From positions 1-64,000 of the forward strand of contig JAEPPZ010000011.1 in assembly GCA_017640785.1 (NCBI GenBank): a stretch of DNA of 64,000 nucleotides. Direction: 5' to 3'. Position 1 is the first letter of the stretch. Each line of letters opens with the position of its first letter. The notes under the pieces are model-generated. The model saw nothing but the letters and a program-made list of their open reading frames with translations, searched no databases and was not told the origin of the DNA. The translations under genes were made by a program, and so were the position numbers. Shown here piece by piece: positions 9,571-18,936 of this stretch. This DNA comes from Balneola sp. (GTDB taxonomy: Bacteria > Bacteroidota > Rhodothermia > Balneolales > Balneolaceae).

Positions 9571-9610
9571 AACTCTGCCGGGATTATGATCCTGACAGAG
9601 TTATTATTTT
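9571..9610 (+). terminator. Probable terminator after the accA run
   Basis: The hairpin AACTCTGcCGGGAT / ATCCtGaCAGAGTT has a 4-base loop and is followed by TTATTATTTT. It lies between the DUF4199 gene and the next start. The T-run is interrupted, hence moderate confidence. Confidence 0.55.
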
Positions 9611-9626
9611 AAACTGATCTTAATAA

Positions 9627-10586
9627 ATGACTTCTGATAAAACTTCATCTGCAGATAATTATTCTTTTTACGAGCAAAACATCGAACCATGGGTAGAACG
9701 TAATGGCTTTGCTCACTGGGCAATGGCGCTTATATGGGTTTTTGTAGCAGCAGTTGCTTTTCAGGTTTTCGGAGGTATTCTTCAGCTCATTTTGGTCCTT
9801 AGTACTGCAGAAAATCTTACCGACCCTACCGCTATTATTGATTCTCTAACGGAAAGGCCAGATCTGTTGATGCTTGCAAATACAGTGGCTCAATTCACTA
9901 TGATTGCAGGCGGATCGTTAATCGGACTTAAACTTCATAGAAAAGTAAAAGCCAATAAAGGTTTTTTAAGACTTCAAACGGGAGAAAATTTCATACAACA
10001 AATGGGGTTAACTGCAGTGCTGTTTATCGTAGCCTTCCCAGTTGTACTTTTTTTAGGATGGATAAATTCCTTTGTTCCAGTTAGTGATTTTATGAAGCAA
10101 ATAGCTGATCAATCAGCAGAAGTTATCGGTAATTTATTAAGCTCCGAAAATGGAATTATTTTAGGGTTTTTATTTATAGGTATCACTCCTGCAATTTGTG
10201 AAGAATTATTGTTTCGTGGATACATGTTCAGAGCCTTCGAAAAATCCACAAAATTGATCACTACTATTTTAGTTACCAGTTTAGTTTTTTCGATGTTTCA
10301 TCTGGATATAACAGGCTTGCTTCCCAGAATGTTCTTAGGAGCGTTGTTGGCTTACGTGACTTGGACATCAGATAGTTTATACCCTGCTATGCTCGGTCAT
10401 TTAATTAATAATGGTGGAATTGTACTTGCCGCCGGCTTAAATCCCGAAATATTAGAAAGCACTCCATCACCCGATTCTGAGATGCCTTGGTTATTAATAG
10501 GATTAAGTTTTATAGTTACTCCGGGTGTTTTATATTTATTAAAGAAATACCGATCAGAAATTAACCCGAAGGCAGAACATGTTTAG
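9627..10586 (+). CDS. CPBP family intramembrane metalloprotease
   Basis: 319 residues with seven or eight membrane segments. The glutamate-protease/CAAX-like core is visible as CEELLFRGYMFRAF (~191, the EExxxR motif), then SMFHLD (~223), and HLINN (~260), the last His motif. These residues form the metal site of the Rce1/CPBP superfamily. The substrate is unknown; bacterial members are linked to protein processing or immunity. Its 3' end overlaps the next gene by 8 bases, which suggests coupling with the DUF2007-like protein and cdsA. Confidence 0.88.
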   Translation: MTSDKTSSADNYSFYEQNIEPWVERNGFAHWAMALIWVFVAAVAFQVFGGILQLILVLSTAENLTDPTAIIDSLTERPDLLMLANTVAQFTMIAGGSLIGLKLHRKVKANKGFLRLQTGENFIQQMGLTAVLFIVAFPVVLFLGWINSFVPVSDFMKQIADQSAEVIGNLLSSENGIILGFLFIGITPAICEELLFRGYMFRAFEKSTKLITTILVTSLVFSMFHLDITGLLPRMFLGALLAYVTWTSDSLYPAMLGHLINNGGIVLAAGLNPEILESTPSPDSEMPWLLIGLSFIVTPGVLYLLKKYRSEINPKAEHV

Positions 10587-10848
10587 TGATCCGAAGCCGA
10601 ATGATATAGAAAACTGGGTTTGTGTATTAGAACGCAGTACCAAACTGGAAGTAGAGTTAGCGAAAAGTTATTTGTCTAGTTTAAAAATTCCGTCCAATAT
10701 TTTATCCAAACAAGATTCCTCATATAGTTTAAGTGTGGGAGATATGTCTTTCGCCTATCTCTACGTTCCTAACGAGTTTGAAAAAGTAGCCCGAGAAGCC
10801 TTAGAAGAACTTGACAAAGCTAATGAAGAGGAAGGAGAAGATTCTTGA
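10579..10848 (+). CDS. DUF2007-like putative signal-transducing protein
   Basis: 89-residue acidic protein. The pattern WVCVLERSTKLEVELAKSYLSSLKIP...YLYVPNEFEKVAREAL resembles the small DUF2007 domain, often called putative signal-transducing protein. No catalytic residues are visible. It overlaps both neighbours (8 bases with the CPBP gene, 4 with cdsA), so the three are very probably one transcript. Confidence 0.7.
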   Translation: MFSDPKPNDIENWVCVLERSTKLEVELAKSYLSSLKIPSNILSKQDSSYSLSVGDMSFAYLYVPNEFEKVAREALEELDKANEEEGEDS

Positions 10849-11666
10849 ATGAACTCCTGAAAAGAGTATTGTTTGCAGTACCCGCGGGTATTTTTTTCCT
10901 GTCTGTTATGTGGTATGAAAGCTGGACTTTTGATCTGACAATCATAGCTATCGGTCTTTTCACTCAGTTTGAAATGGTTAAGCTTCTGAAGAAAGCAGGC
11001 ACTCCTACGGATCTTATTTTCTCGTTGGTGATTGGTTTATACATAATGTTGTTCCCTTATTTGCCGTTTGCTTTTGAAACAGGGTTAGGGCTCTTTTTGA
11101 TCTTTGTTGCGGTTCAAACCTTTAATACAAAACCGGGTGCATTCAATAATTTAACATCAGGTTTTTTTGCAGGAATTTATGCGCCCTTAGGTTTTTTATG
11201 TTTGATGCTGATTCGCGGTTTCGGTACAAACGAACAAGGTTTTGCGCTGGCTCTTAGTTTGGTTCTTATGATCTGGGGCGGAGATGTTTTCGCATATTTT
11301 GGTGGAAAGAATTTTGGAAAGACACCATTAGCTCCCGAAATCAGCCCAAAGAAAACAGTGGAAGGATTCCTGTTCGGTTTTGTTGGATGTACTGTTGGAT
11401 TAGCTGTTTCGATCTATGCACTTCCTTTTGTGTCTCCGATAACTATGTTGAACGGACTTCCACTCATCTTTCTGATAGGAATATTTGGACCGATTGGTGA
11501 CCTGATAGAAAGTAAGATAAAGCGAAAAGCTGAGGTTAAGGATTCTTCAAATTTGCTACCCGGACATGGTGGCTTTTTTGATCGTTTTGATGCTTTGATC
11601 CCGGCGTCTTGTGCAATGTATATTTATTTAATTTTTATGCAGGAATTTGGTTATGTCACACTTTAG
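10845..11666 (+). CDS. cdsA: Phosphatidate cytidylyltransferase (CDP-diglyceride synthase)
   Basis: Makes CDP-diacylglycerol from CTP and phosphatidic acid for phospholipid synthesis in the inner membrane. It has 273 residues and about eight membrane segments. The C-terminal CDP-DAG synthase signature is intact: FGGKNFGKTPLAPEISPKKT (~152), then FGPIGDLIESKIKRKAEVKD (~209) and LLPGHGGFFDRFDAL (~233). The start is TTG at 10845, preceded by a strong GAGGAAGGAGAAG. The nearby ATG is out of frame. The 3' end overlaps the start region of the epimerase gene. Confidence 0.95.
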   Translation: MNELLKRVLFAVPAGIFFLSVMWYESWTFDLTIIAIGLFTQFEMVKLLKKAGTPTDLIFSLVIGLYIMLFPYLPFAFETGLGLFLIFVAVQTFNTKPGAFNNLTSGFFAGIYAPLGFLCLMLIRGFGTNEQGFALALSLVLMIWGGDVFAYFGGKNFGKTPLAPEISPKKTVEGFLFGFVGCTVGLAVSIYALPFVSPITMLNGLPLIFLIGIFGPIGDLIESKIKRKAEVKDSSNLLPGHGGFFDRFDALIPASCAMYIYLIFMQEFGYVTL

Positions 11667-12720
11667 TGTAAACTGGGAAACTAAAGAATTAAAACTTAAA
11701 GATGTCTTTACTATAGCACGCGGATCTAAAGTATCTGCGCAAAATGTCTTTTTGACGTTAGAAAGAGATGGCATAAAAGGAGTTGGAGAAGCGGGCCCGA
11801 ATACTCGTTATGATGAAACTTCTGAGACTGTGAACCAATTTTTTGAAAAATTTCCTTTTGAGGAACTTCATCAGGTAAGCTCGCCTGAAGAACTGGAAAT
11901 ATTTATAGACAAGACTTCCACGAAGCTCAAATCAATCTATTCTATTAAGATTCCACAGTCGGCTAAAGCAGCTATAGAAATGGCCTGGCTCGACTGGTGG
12001 GCAAAATCTCAAAACCAACCACTATGGAAGTTATGGGGAGCGGAGTCAAATATTGGTCCTGTTTCTTCCTATACGATCGGGCTGGATGAGATTCCTGTCA
12101 TCCAGAAAAAAATAAAAGCAGCAGATCAATATCCACTGTATAAAATCAAATTAGGCACGGAAAAGGATAGAGAGATCATCGAAGGTATCAGGCAGGTTAC
12201 CGACAAACCACTAAGAGTTGATGCCAATGAAGGATGGGAAACGGTAGAGCAGGCGCTGAAAGAAATTGAGTTCTTAAGATCTCAAAACGTCGAACTTGTA
12301 GAACAACCTATGCATGCTTCTATGAAATCAGAGCTTAAGGAATTGAAGAGGCTTTCAGAACTCCCTCTTTGTGCAGACGAAAGTTTTACCGGCTCTGAAA
12401 ATCTGAATGAGATAGCCGAATCGTTTGATATCATTAATATAAAATTGATGAAAATAGGCAGTCTGGTTAAAGCAAAAAGAACGATAGATAAGGCCCACAA
12501 ACTTGGACTAAAGGTAATGATCGGTTGTATGATCGAAAGTTCGGTAGCAATAACAGCCGGTGGAATTCTTTCTTTATTTAGTGAGTATGCAGATCTTGAT
12601 GGCAACCTCTTGATATCCAATGATCCCTATTCAGGGTTAAAGTTGAATACAAAAGCCAAAGTCATAATTCCTGAAATTGAGGGCATTGGTGTAAGAACTT
12701 TAGAAACCGAAGGAACTTAA
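11653..12720 (+). CDS. Dipeptide epimerase (L-Ala-D/L-Glu epimerase type, enolase superfamily)
   Basis: 355 residues from ATG 11653 (AGGAA 8 bases upstream); an in-frame TTG at 11647 is less likely. Enolase-superfamily muconate-lactonizing subgroup fold. Barrel residues are visible: YKIKLGT (KxK general base), LRVDANEGW (metal Asp), VEQPM (metal Glu), CADESF (metal Asp) and NIKLMKIGSL (second Lys). These fit Ala-Glu epimerases that recycle murein peptides, but substrate specificity varies in the family. It overlaps the 3' end of cdsA by 14 bases. Confidence 0.87.
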   Translation: MSHFSVNWETKELKLKDVFTIARGSKVSAQNVFLTLERDGIKGVGEAGPNTRYDETSETVNQFFEKFPFEELHQVSSPEELEIFIDKTSTKLKSIYSIKIPQSAKAAIEMAWLDWWAKSQNQPLWKLWGAESNIGPVSSYTIGLDEIPVIQKKIKAADQYPLYKIKLGTEKDREIIEGIRQVTDKPLRVDANEGWETVEQALKEIEFLRSQNVELVEQPMHASMKSELKELKRLSELPLCADESFTGSENLNEIAESFDIINIKLMKIGSLVKAKRTIDKAHKLGLKVMIGCMIESSVAITAGGILSLFSEYADLDGNLLISNDPYSGLKLNTKAKVIIPEIEGIGVRTLETEGT

Positions 12721-12781
12721 CCAAAACTAGTTATTGTTATTAGTATATTGTCCGTAATTGTAAACAGCGATTAATTAGTTG

Positions 12782-13417
12782 ATGTCTCAAAAGTTCGTTT
12801 CAAATAAAGATAAGTCAGAGAAAATGTTTGAGAATCGTTTTCTAAACGTTTTGACTAAAGCCCACTTTACGTTTCCACTTATTCTCTATATACCGGCGAT
12901 TTTTTACTTGACCTTTCTCTTTTTTAGAAATGAACATGGTTCAGTTTGGTATTTCATAGCTTTATTTGCAACAGGATTCGTACTCTGGTCAATCTTTGAA
13001 TATCTGGTACACCGTTTTGTGTTTCATTATCAACCAAAAACGGAATTTGGAGAAAAAATCATATTCACCTTCCATGGTGTTCATCATGATTATCCTAATG
13101 ATTCATTGCGACTGGTAATGCCTCCGGTAGTAAGTATTCCACTTTATGTGATAATGTATCTTCTTTTTGAACTCATCTTTGGTTATGGAAATCATTTCTC
13201 AATCTTTTCGGGATTTGTACTCGGCTATCTTTTTTATGATGTAGGACATTATGCACTTCATCATTTCACCTTTAAAAATAAGTACTTTCAAAGCATCAAA
13301 AAGCACCACCTTCTTCATCATTATAAAGATGAACACCACGGTTTTGGAGTAAGTATGCCTTTCTGGGATAAGATATTCAAAACCGATTTTGATAAAGAGA
13401 GAGAAAACCAATCATAA
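12782..13417 (+). CDS. Sterol desaturase/fatty acid hydroxylase family protein
   Basis: 211 residues from ATG 12782; a TTG precedes it in frame. Di-iron membrane hydroxylase with several hydrophobic segments. The eight-histidine pattern of the family is complete: HRFVFH (~80), HGVHHDYPND (~102), HYALHHF (~159) and HHLLHHYKDEHHGFG (~174). It resembles FA2H-type fatty acid 2-hydroxylases that hydroxylate the acyl chain of sphingolipids or other lipids. The exact substrate cannot be told. It is followed by a 309-bp intergenic stretch with repeats. Confidence 0.87.
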   Translation: MSQKFVSNKDKSEKMFENRFLNVLTKAHFTFPLILYIPAIFYLTFLFFRNEHGSVWYFIALFATGFVLWSIFEYLVHRFVFHYQPKTEFGEKIIFTFHGVHHDYPNDSLRLVMPPVVSIPLYVIMYLLFELIFGYGNHFSIFSGFVLGYLFYDVGHYALHHFTFKNKYFQSIKKHHLLHHYKDEHHGFGVSMPFWDKIFKTDFDKERENQS

Positions 13418-13479
13418 CTTTCATATAAAGTAGTGTTGTAAGAAACAATACTTCTGATCGTCTCTTAGGCTTTCCTTCT

Positions 13480-13505
13480 GGTTCCGCACGCTCGGCGTCG
13501 GAACC
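13480..13505. repeat. GC-rich hairpin
   Basis: Two nested arms, GGTTCCG/CGGAACC and ACGC/GCGT, surround a 3-base loop in otherwise AT-rich sequence. It is far stronger than its surroundings. It could terminate the upstream hydroxylase transcript, though no T-run follows, or be a mobile repeat. Confidence 0.6.
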
Positions 13506-13585
13506 AATCACTCAGACACAGAGCATTGGAGCGAGGTAGTTGTTGAGTAGCTATTTTTAGAGAGTTGCTTATCTAAGAAAAAGTT

Positions 13586-13689
13586 TGTCATTTCGACCAG
13601 AGGGAGAAATCTAAAAATCTCAACGAAGTTTCTAACCTGTTAGATTTCTCGGTCATTCAGACTTTGTCTTCATTCAACTCGAAATGACA
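13586..13689. repeat. Palindromic interspersed repeat (TGTCATTTCGA family)
   Basis: The ends are perfect 11-bp inverted repeats (TGTCATTTCGA / TCGAAATGACA), with a second inner pair GAGAAATCT / AGATTTCTC. The element folds into one long imperfect hairpin of about 104 bp. From memory, similar TGTCATTTCGA...AGAAATCT elements recur in intergenic spacers of Bacteroidota genomes, so this is likely a non-coding interspersed repeat. Confidence 0.7.
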
Positions 13690-13726
13690 GCAATGACTCA
13701 TTCTTAATTGATAATTGAGTCATTGA

Positions 13727-16135
13727 TCATTGCAGTTTAACAACAGTACATCCTGCACCACCAAAATCCTCGCCGGCAAGTTTGAAGCTCTTGATATCAT
13801 TACGTTCATTTAAGTAGGAATGGATTTGATCTTTCAGAATGCCATCACCTTTTCCGTGAACGATCTCAACCTGATTCATTCCTCTGAAAACAGCTCTGTC
13901 TATATAATGCATCACTTCATCAATGGCTTTGTCGGTACGGAAACCTCTAAGATCAATGGATGGCTTTACAGCTTCTTTGAGTTTGGAATCGCCCTGAATA
14001 ATTCCCGAGCTTCTGGCTTTTTGTTTATTCTTTTTCTTTTGAACTACAACCTTGATCAGATTTTTGTACTTGGTTTTGAGTCGCAATCCATCCGCTTGTA
14101 CCACGGCCAGATTTCCTTTTATCTCTACCAATTCTCCTGTTGTATTTCCATCCAGAAAACGGACATGATCTCCTACGGATGGCGGTTTCTCTGATTTTCT
14201 GAATCGGGCTTCTCTTTTCTCTTTGATCTCATTTAAAGATTGTTCGATATCCGCTTTTTCCTGATCGATTCCCGAACGAATATTTTTCAGAGCTCTTTTT
14301 CCTGTCTTCTTTTCTTCAACGATCCGTTCTACCGCCTGCTCCACTTTACGGTTTGCCTGATCCATGATGGATTTAGCTTCCGTAAGTGCTTTTTGCCGAA
14401 TCTTCTCTTTCTCCTTATTTACACCATCCAGTTTATTGAGGTATCGATTCCGATCTGATTCCGCTTTAGATTTTAAGTTCTGAAATTTAGCTTTTAGTTC
14501 TTCTGCCTGTTGAGTTTTGGTTTCCAGTTCTGTGATCAAAGATTCCATCTTATCTTTGGCCTCACCCAATAACGTTCTGGATCGTTGCAAAACTTCAGGT
14601 TTTATTTTCATCCGCTGCGCGATCTCAAAAGCATAGCTACTGCCCGGAATTCCTTTTTTAAACTTGTAAGTAGGAGATAGCGAAGCTTGATCGAATTCCA
14701 TCGAGCCGTTCACCGCTTTTTCATGCTCATGAGCAAAAACTTTAAGTGAGCCGTGATGAGTAGTTACGATCACCTTACATTGATTTCTGAGCAAATGTTC
14801 AATAAAGGATTGGAACAAAGCTCCACCTTCTTCAGGATCAGTTCCCGCTGCTGCCTCATCGATCATCACCAGACTTTTAGGAGAGAAATTATCCAAAGTT
14901 TCCTGCATCCATTTTAATCGGGATGAAAAAGTACTCAAATCATTTTCTATGGATTGATCATCTCCCAGATCCACAAAAAAGCCGTTAAAAATGGGGAGTT
15001 CGGAAGTCGGATCAGCAGGAATTGCAAAACCTGACTGAACCATCAGAGCTGAAATACCAAGCGTCTTCATAGCCACAGATTTTCCGCCGGCATTTGGTCC
15101 TGTGATCATAAGGCATAACTCATCAGAATTAAGATCAAGATGAAGAGGGATGATTTTTTCCCTGTCTTCTTTTTTAAGACTCAGATTCTTAAGCAACAAA
15201 TTTGTGTTGAACGCCTGCTTAAGCTTAATGTTGAAATGCGGCGAAATGATTGGTACTTCAGCTTCCAGTTTAATTGAGATCTTGGCCTTAGCTGCAATTA
15301 CATCAATTTGAGCCAAAGTTCTGGCATTTTGTTTGATGTAGTTTGAGTTAGAACGTACATGATTGGTAAGCTCTTTTAGAATTCGCTCGATTTCCTGCTG
15401 TTCTTCAACTTCAAACTGACGTATTTCATTATTCAGATGAAGTGCTTCTACCGGTTCTAAATAGACGGTTTGTCCTGTCGCAGAAACATCATGTATAAAT
15501 CCCTGAATCTTTCTTTTGAACTCTGCCTGAATCGGAATTACCATCCTACCATTTCTGATGGTCGCTCCTTCATCAGAAGCCATTCCGTCTTTGTTAGCTT
15601 GGCGCATCAAGCGATTGATGGTAGAACGAAGATCATTTTTCTTCGAGTTCAGTTTTTTTCGGATGCTCTTTAACTGCGGACTGGCGTCATCTCTGAGTTC
15701 ACCATTTTCAGTTACCTTTCCTTTAATAGAATCTTCCAACTCCTTCATCGGAATCAAATGATCACAAATTAAAGCTAAGGTTGGTTTCTCTTCTTTTCTA
15801 TGATTGACAAATTTCTTAACAAGTCTGGTTGTCTGACAGAGTTTTAGAATATCTACAAAAGCAGTTAAAGGAATGATACTTCCTTGTGCTCTGGATTGAG
15901 AGAGATGATCTCTGATTTCCGGGACCTCACCCAAAGGAAAGGGATCGGGATCGAGCAAGATCGTCATCATTTCATTTGTCTGTGCAAGGAGGTCTTTTAC
16001 CGTTTGCTCATGATTTGATGGATGGAGCTTTTCCAGTAGTTCAACACTCTGGTTGGACTGTGCAACATCAATGGCTGCGGCACGAAGTTGTTCGTAGCCG
16101 AGCTTTTCTAATAATGAAGAAGGGTAAAGCTTCAT
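13727..16135 (-). CDS. mutS2: Endonuclease MutS2
   Basis: 802 residues, normal for MutS2. N-terminal MutS core region, then a P-loop ATPase with LMITGPNAGGKSVAMKTLG (Walker A, ~348), DLGDDQSIENDLSTFSSRL and SLVMIDEAAAGTDPEEGGAL (Walker B). A long coiled coil follows (~520-660). The C-terminal Smr domain (~722-802) has the SIDLRGFR and VEIVHGKGDGILK motifs. Known MutS2 proteins suppress recombination or act on collided ribosomes; which applies here is not visible. It is divergent from phzF. Confidence 0.95.
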   Translation of the reverse strand: MKLYPSSLLEKLGYEQLRAAAIDVAQSNQSVELLEKLHPSNHEQTVKDLLAQTNEMMTILLDPDPFPLGEVPEIRDHLSQSRAQGSIIPLTAFVDILKLCQTTRLVKKFVNHRKEEKPTLALICDHLIPMKELEDSIKGKVTENGELRDDASPQLKSIRKKLNSKKNDLRSTINRLMRQANKDGMASDEGATIRNGRMVIPIQAEFKRKIQGFIHDVSATGQTVYLEPVEALHLNNEIRQFEVEEQQEIERILKELTNHVRSNSNYIKQNARTLAQIDVIAAKAKISIKLEAEVPIISPHFNIKLKQAFNTNLLLKNLSLKKEDREKIIPLHLDLNSDELCLMITGPNAGGKSVAMKTLGISALMVQSGFAIPADPTSELPIFNGFFVDLGDDQSIENDLSTFSSRLKWMQETLDNFSPKSLVMIDEAAAGTDPEEGGALFQSFIEHLLRNQCKVIVTTHHGSLKVFAHEHEKAVNGSMEFDQASLSPTYKFKKGIPGSSYAFEIAQRMKIKPEVLQRSRTLLGEAKDKMESLITELETKTQQAEELKAKFQNLKSKAESDRNRYLNKLDGVNKEKEKIRQKALTEAKSIMDQANRKVEQAVERIVEEKKTGKRALKNIRSGIDQEKADIEQSLNEIKEKREARFRKSEKPPSVGDHVRFLDGNTTGELVEIKGNLAVVQADGLRLKTKYKNLIKVVVQKKKNKQKARSSGIIQGDSKLKEAVKPSIDLRGFRTDKAIDEVMHYIDRAVFRGMNQVEIVHGKGDGILKDQIHSYLNERNDIKSFKLAGEDFGGAGCTVVKLQ

Positions 16136-16198
16136 CGGAATTTTTGAGAAATTAACCTTAGGTTCTGGTAACCAAAGATAACTCTAAATAAGTACGGT

Positions 16199-16978
16199 AT
16201 GAAAGTCCCAATTTTTCAGGTTGATGCATTTACTGATCGTATTTTTGGTGGAAATCCCGCAGCTGTTTGTCCACTTGAAGAATGGCTTGATGAAAAAACA
16301 ATGCAGCGTCTTGCTCAGGAAAACAACCTTTCGGAAACTGCTTTTTTTGTTAAAAATGGAGATGAGTATGACCTAAGGTGGTTTACACCGGAAGTTGAAG
16401 TTGATCTTTGTGGCCATGCCACTCTCGCAACCGCACACGTTCTATTCGAGCATCTTGGTTATGCAGAAGATGAAATTCGTTTCCAAACCAAAAGCGGATT
16501 ATTAATAGTTAAAAGAGAAGGTGATCGCTTGATGATGGATTTTCCTACCGATGATATGCCACAAGTTGATCCGCCGGCGGTTTTGTTTCAAGCTCTTGGG
16601 GTCAGGTCTGATCATGTTTTTTTTACTGATGACTATATGATCGTATTAGATTCTGAAGAAGAAGTGCGGAATCTTGATCCCGACTTCCGACTTTTATCAG
16701 AAGTTAATGCGCGTGGGGTTATTGTAACTGCATCGGGAAAAGAAGTAGATTTTGTCTCCAGATTTTTTGCTCCCGGAGCAGGAATTGATGAAGATCCTGT
16801 AACGGGTTCTGCACATACAAAACTAACTCCTTATTGGTCAAGAAAATTAGGGAAAGATATTTTGGAAGCTCGGCAGATCTCTAAAAGAGTCGGAGAATTA
16901 ACCTGTAGAAATAAAGGTGAAAGAACTGAAATATTAGGTAGTGCAATTACATATATGATCGGAGAAATAAATATCTGA
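16199..16978 (+). CDS. PhzF family isomerase/epimerase-like protein
   Basis: 259 residues with the duplicated diaminopimelate-epimerase-like fold. Family motifs are FQVDAFTDRIFGGNPAAVCPL at the N-terminus, NNLSETAFFV (catalytic Glu, ~45), LCGHATLATAHVL (~71) and EDPVTGSAHTKLTPYW (~201). PhzF isomerises a phenazine precursor, but most homologues sit, as here, in genomes without phenazine genes and have unknown substrates. Stop and next start overlap (TGATG), so it is coupled to the transporter downstream. Confidence 0.9.
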   Translation: MKVPIFQVDAFTDRIFGGNPAAVCPLEEWLDEKTMQRLAQENNLSETAFFVKNGDEYDLRWFTPEVEVDLCGHATLATAHVLFEHLGYAEDEIRFQTKSGLLIVKREGDRLMMDFPTDDMPQVDPPAVLFQALGVRSDHVFFTDDYMIVLDSEEEVRNLDPDFRLLSEVNARGVIVTASGKEVDFVSRFFAPGAGIDEDPVTGSAHTKLTPYWSRKLGKDILEARQISKRVGELTCRNKGERTEILGSAITYMIGEINI

Positions 16979-17787
16979 TGGGATTCGAACTGCTGATTTT
17001 TATCGGATTGGTTGCAGGACTGGTTGCCGGATTAATGGGAGTTGGTGGAGGTATAATTTTTACACCGGTGCTTTATTTTCTGTTTGAAGAAGCTGGGGTT
17101 GATCAGCCGGTTTTATGGACCATTGGGTCAGGTCTTTTTTGCACCTTTATAGCTGCACTGGGTGGAACAGTCAGGCAATACATTCAGAAAAACTTTTTTC
17201 TCAAGGAGGGAATTCTCTTAGGGGTTCTTGGTATGACTGGTGTTTATTTAGGAAAGCTTGTGATAACCTCACCTTATTACGACAGAGAACAATTCGCCAT
17301 ATTTTTTAGCTTGATGTTGCTTTATGCAGCATATATGCTTTTCAAAAGAGGTTCTGACAAAGGAGATGAATTTAAAAGAGAATATTCTAAGATAGGATTT
17401 AAAGCAGCTTTAACTACCGGGGGCGCAGGGGGCTTTGTAGCTGCATTGGCCGGAGTTGGCGGAGGAGGAATTATGGTTCCGATAATGAACCTCGTATTCA
17501 AACAGCCCTTTAAAAAAACAGTGAGTGTGTCTCAACTTGGAATGGTGATCATGGTGTTTTCCGGGTGGTTTCAACTGGCTTTACTCACTCCTGAAGGAAT
17601 TGGTATCACAGAAAGCACGATGGGTTTTGTAGATTTTGGTGCTTCCTTACCATTATCGATTGGAGGTTTGATCGGAGGCTTTGGAGGAGCTCTGCTTAAT
17701 CAGAAAATCCCGAGGAAATTTTTGCAATGGGGATTTGCTGTTTTAGCGGTAATTATGGCGGGAAGATTGATCTATAGCATCATATAA
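16978..17787 (+). CDS. Sulfite exporter TauE/SafE family membrane protein
   Basis: 269 residues and about eight membrane segments in two homologous halves. Each half starts with the TauE/SafE glycine-rich repeat: GLVAGLVAGLMGVGGGIIF (~11) and GGAGGFVAALAGVGGGGIM (~149, shown in part). The family moves sulfite, sulfoacetate or other organosulfur anions; the substrate here is unknown. It overlaps the phzF stop codon and is followed after 9 bases by a glycosyltransferase. Confidence 0.9.
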   Translation: MGFELLIFIGLVAGLVAGLMGVGGGIIFTPVLYFLFEEAGVDQPVLWTIGSGLFCTFIAALGGTVRQYIQKNFFLKEGILLGVLGMTGVYLGKLVITSPYYDREQFAIFFSLMLLYAAYMLFKRGSDKGDEFKREYSKIGFKAALTTGGAGGFVAALAGVGGGGIMVPIMNLVFKQPFKKTVSVSQLGMVIMVFSGWFQLALLTPEGIGITESTMGFVDFGASLPLSIGGLIGGFGGALLNQKIPRKFLQWGFAVLAVIMAGRLIYSII

Positions 17788-17796
17788 TTCAGACTG

Positions 17797-18936
17797 ATGA
17801 AAATCGGATATATTACTAAAGAAGATCCCCAGAATGTTCGGGCTTATTCCGGAACACATTTTGCGATGTATCAGGCGCTTAAAGGAGAGTTTGGAGAGGT
17901 AATCCCGCTGGGGCCGATCGATCACTGGTATAAAAATGTCACCAAGCTGAAAGGGAAATTCCTTACGTTTGGCAACGAAAAGCTGTTCAAATTTCAATAT
18001 GATATAGAGCTTGCTCAAATACATGCAAAGCAACTGGATGAAAAGATCGAGCAACTAAAACCGGATGTATTGTTGGGTTCGCTGGTAAGTCCTGAAGTTG
18101 CTTTTCTTAAAACAGACGTTCCGCTTTATTTAACTACTGATGCAACCTTCCCGCTGTTGCAGGATCTTTATCAAAGCCATTCTAATCTTCATTTTTTATC
18201 GATAAAAAATGCACTCATACTTGAGCGGATGGCATTTGAGAAAGCACGAAAGCTGTTGGTGCCATTGAAATGGATTTCAAAATCCGCACAGAATAATTAC
18301 CGAATTCCTGAATCAAAAATTGGAGTAATATCATACGGTTCTAATCTGGTCTCACCAATTGAAAATGAGGTTCAGAATCTCATTAAGGAAAGAGTAAGAT
18401 CAGAAGAATTGACGTTTCTTTTTGTTGGAGTAAGATGGGAGGAAAAAGGCGGTCCGGAAGCAGTTGGGATTATAAAAGAACTAAATAGCAAAGGCATAAA
18501 AGCCAAATTGATTGTTGTTGGCTCCACTCCGAAAATTGATGAAGATTATGTGGAAGTAATTGGGTTTCTGAATAAGCAAGACACGGATCAATTATTAAAA
18601 TTAATAGAGCTTTATCAAAAGTCGACTTTTTTCATTCTGCCAACAAAAGCGGAGTGTGTAGGAATGTCGTTTATTGAAGCGGCTTCTTATGGTTTGCCGG
18701 CTATTGGTTCAAATGTAGGAGGAGTTCCCGAAGCTGTGATCCATAAAGAAACAGGATTGGTTATTGATCCGGAGGAAAGCCCGTCCAAGATTGCTGATGA
18801 AATAGCTGAACTATGGAATAACAAATCCATGTACGAAGAACTGTGTGCACAGGCCCGAAAAAGATATTCTGAGCAAATGAACTGGAAAAACTGGGCAAAA
18901 AAAGTAAAAGAAATACTATCTAAAGAAGTTATTTAG
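17797..18936 (+). CDS. Family 4 glycosyltransferase (GT-B fold)
   Basis: 379 residues. The C-terminal GT-B nucleotide-sugar domain is clear: TFLFVGVRWEEKGGPEAV (~205), AKLIVVGSTP, FFILPTKAECVGMSFIEAASYGLPAIGSNVGGVPE (~280-315, the E-x7-E region) and TGLVIDPEES. The N-terminal acceptor domain begins MKIGYITKEDPQNVRAYSGT. The acceptor sugar is unknown. Its 3' end overlaps the convergent rlmN by 8 bases. Confidence 0.9.
   Translation: MKIGYITKEDPQNVRAYSGTHFAMYQALKGEFGEVIPLGPIDHWYKNVTKLKGKFLTFGNEKLFKFQYDIELAQIHAKQLDEKIEQLKPDVLLGSLVSPEVAFLKTDVPLYLTTDATFPLLQDLYQSHSNLHFLSIKNALILERMAFEKARKLLVPLKWISKSAQNNYRIPESKIGVISYGSNLVSPIENEVQNLIKERVRSEELTFLFVGVRWEEKGGPEAVGIIKELNSKGIKAKLIVVGSTPKIDEDYVEVIGFLNKQDTDQLLKLIELYQKSTFFILPTKAECVGMSFIEAASYGLPAIGSNVGGVPEAVIHKETGLVIDPEESPSKIADEIAELWNNKSMYEELCAQARKRYSEQMNWKNWAKKVKEILSKEVI

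Larger units (their letters stand above)
13418..13726. other. 309-bp intergenic stretch with two palindromic elements
   Basis: No credible reading frame. It holds a GC-rich hairpin at 13480-13505 and a repeat with inverted ends at 13586-13689, described separately. It separates convergent genes (hydroxylase and mutS2). Confidence 0.7.

Noticed and set aside
16199-16978. Phenazine biosynthesis gene
   Set aside because: Only the PhzF fold is present. No other phz gene is within the window, and the family is mostly of unknown function.
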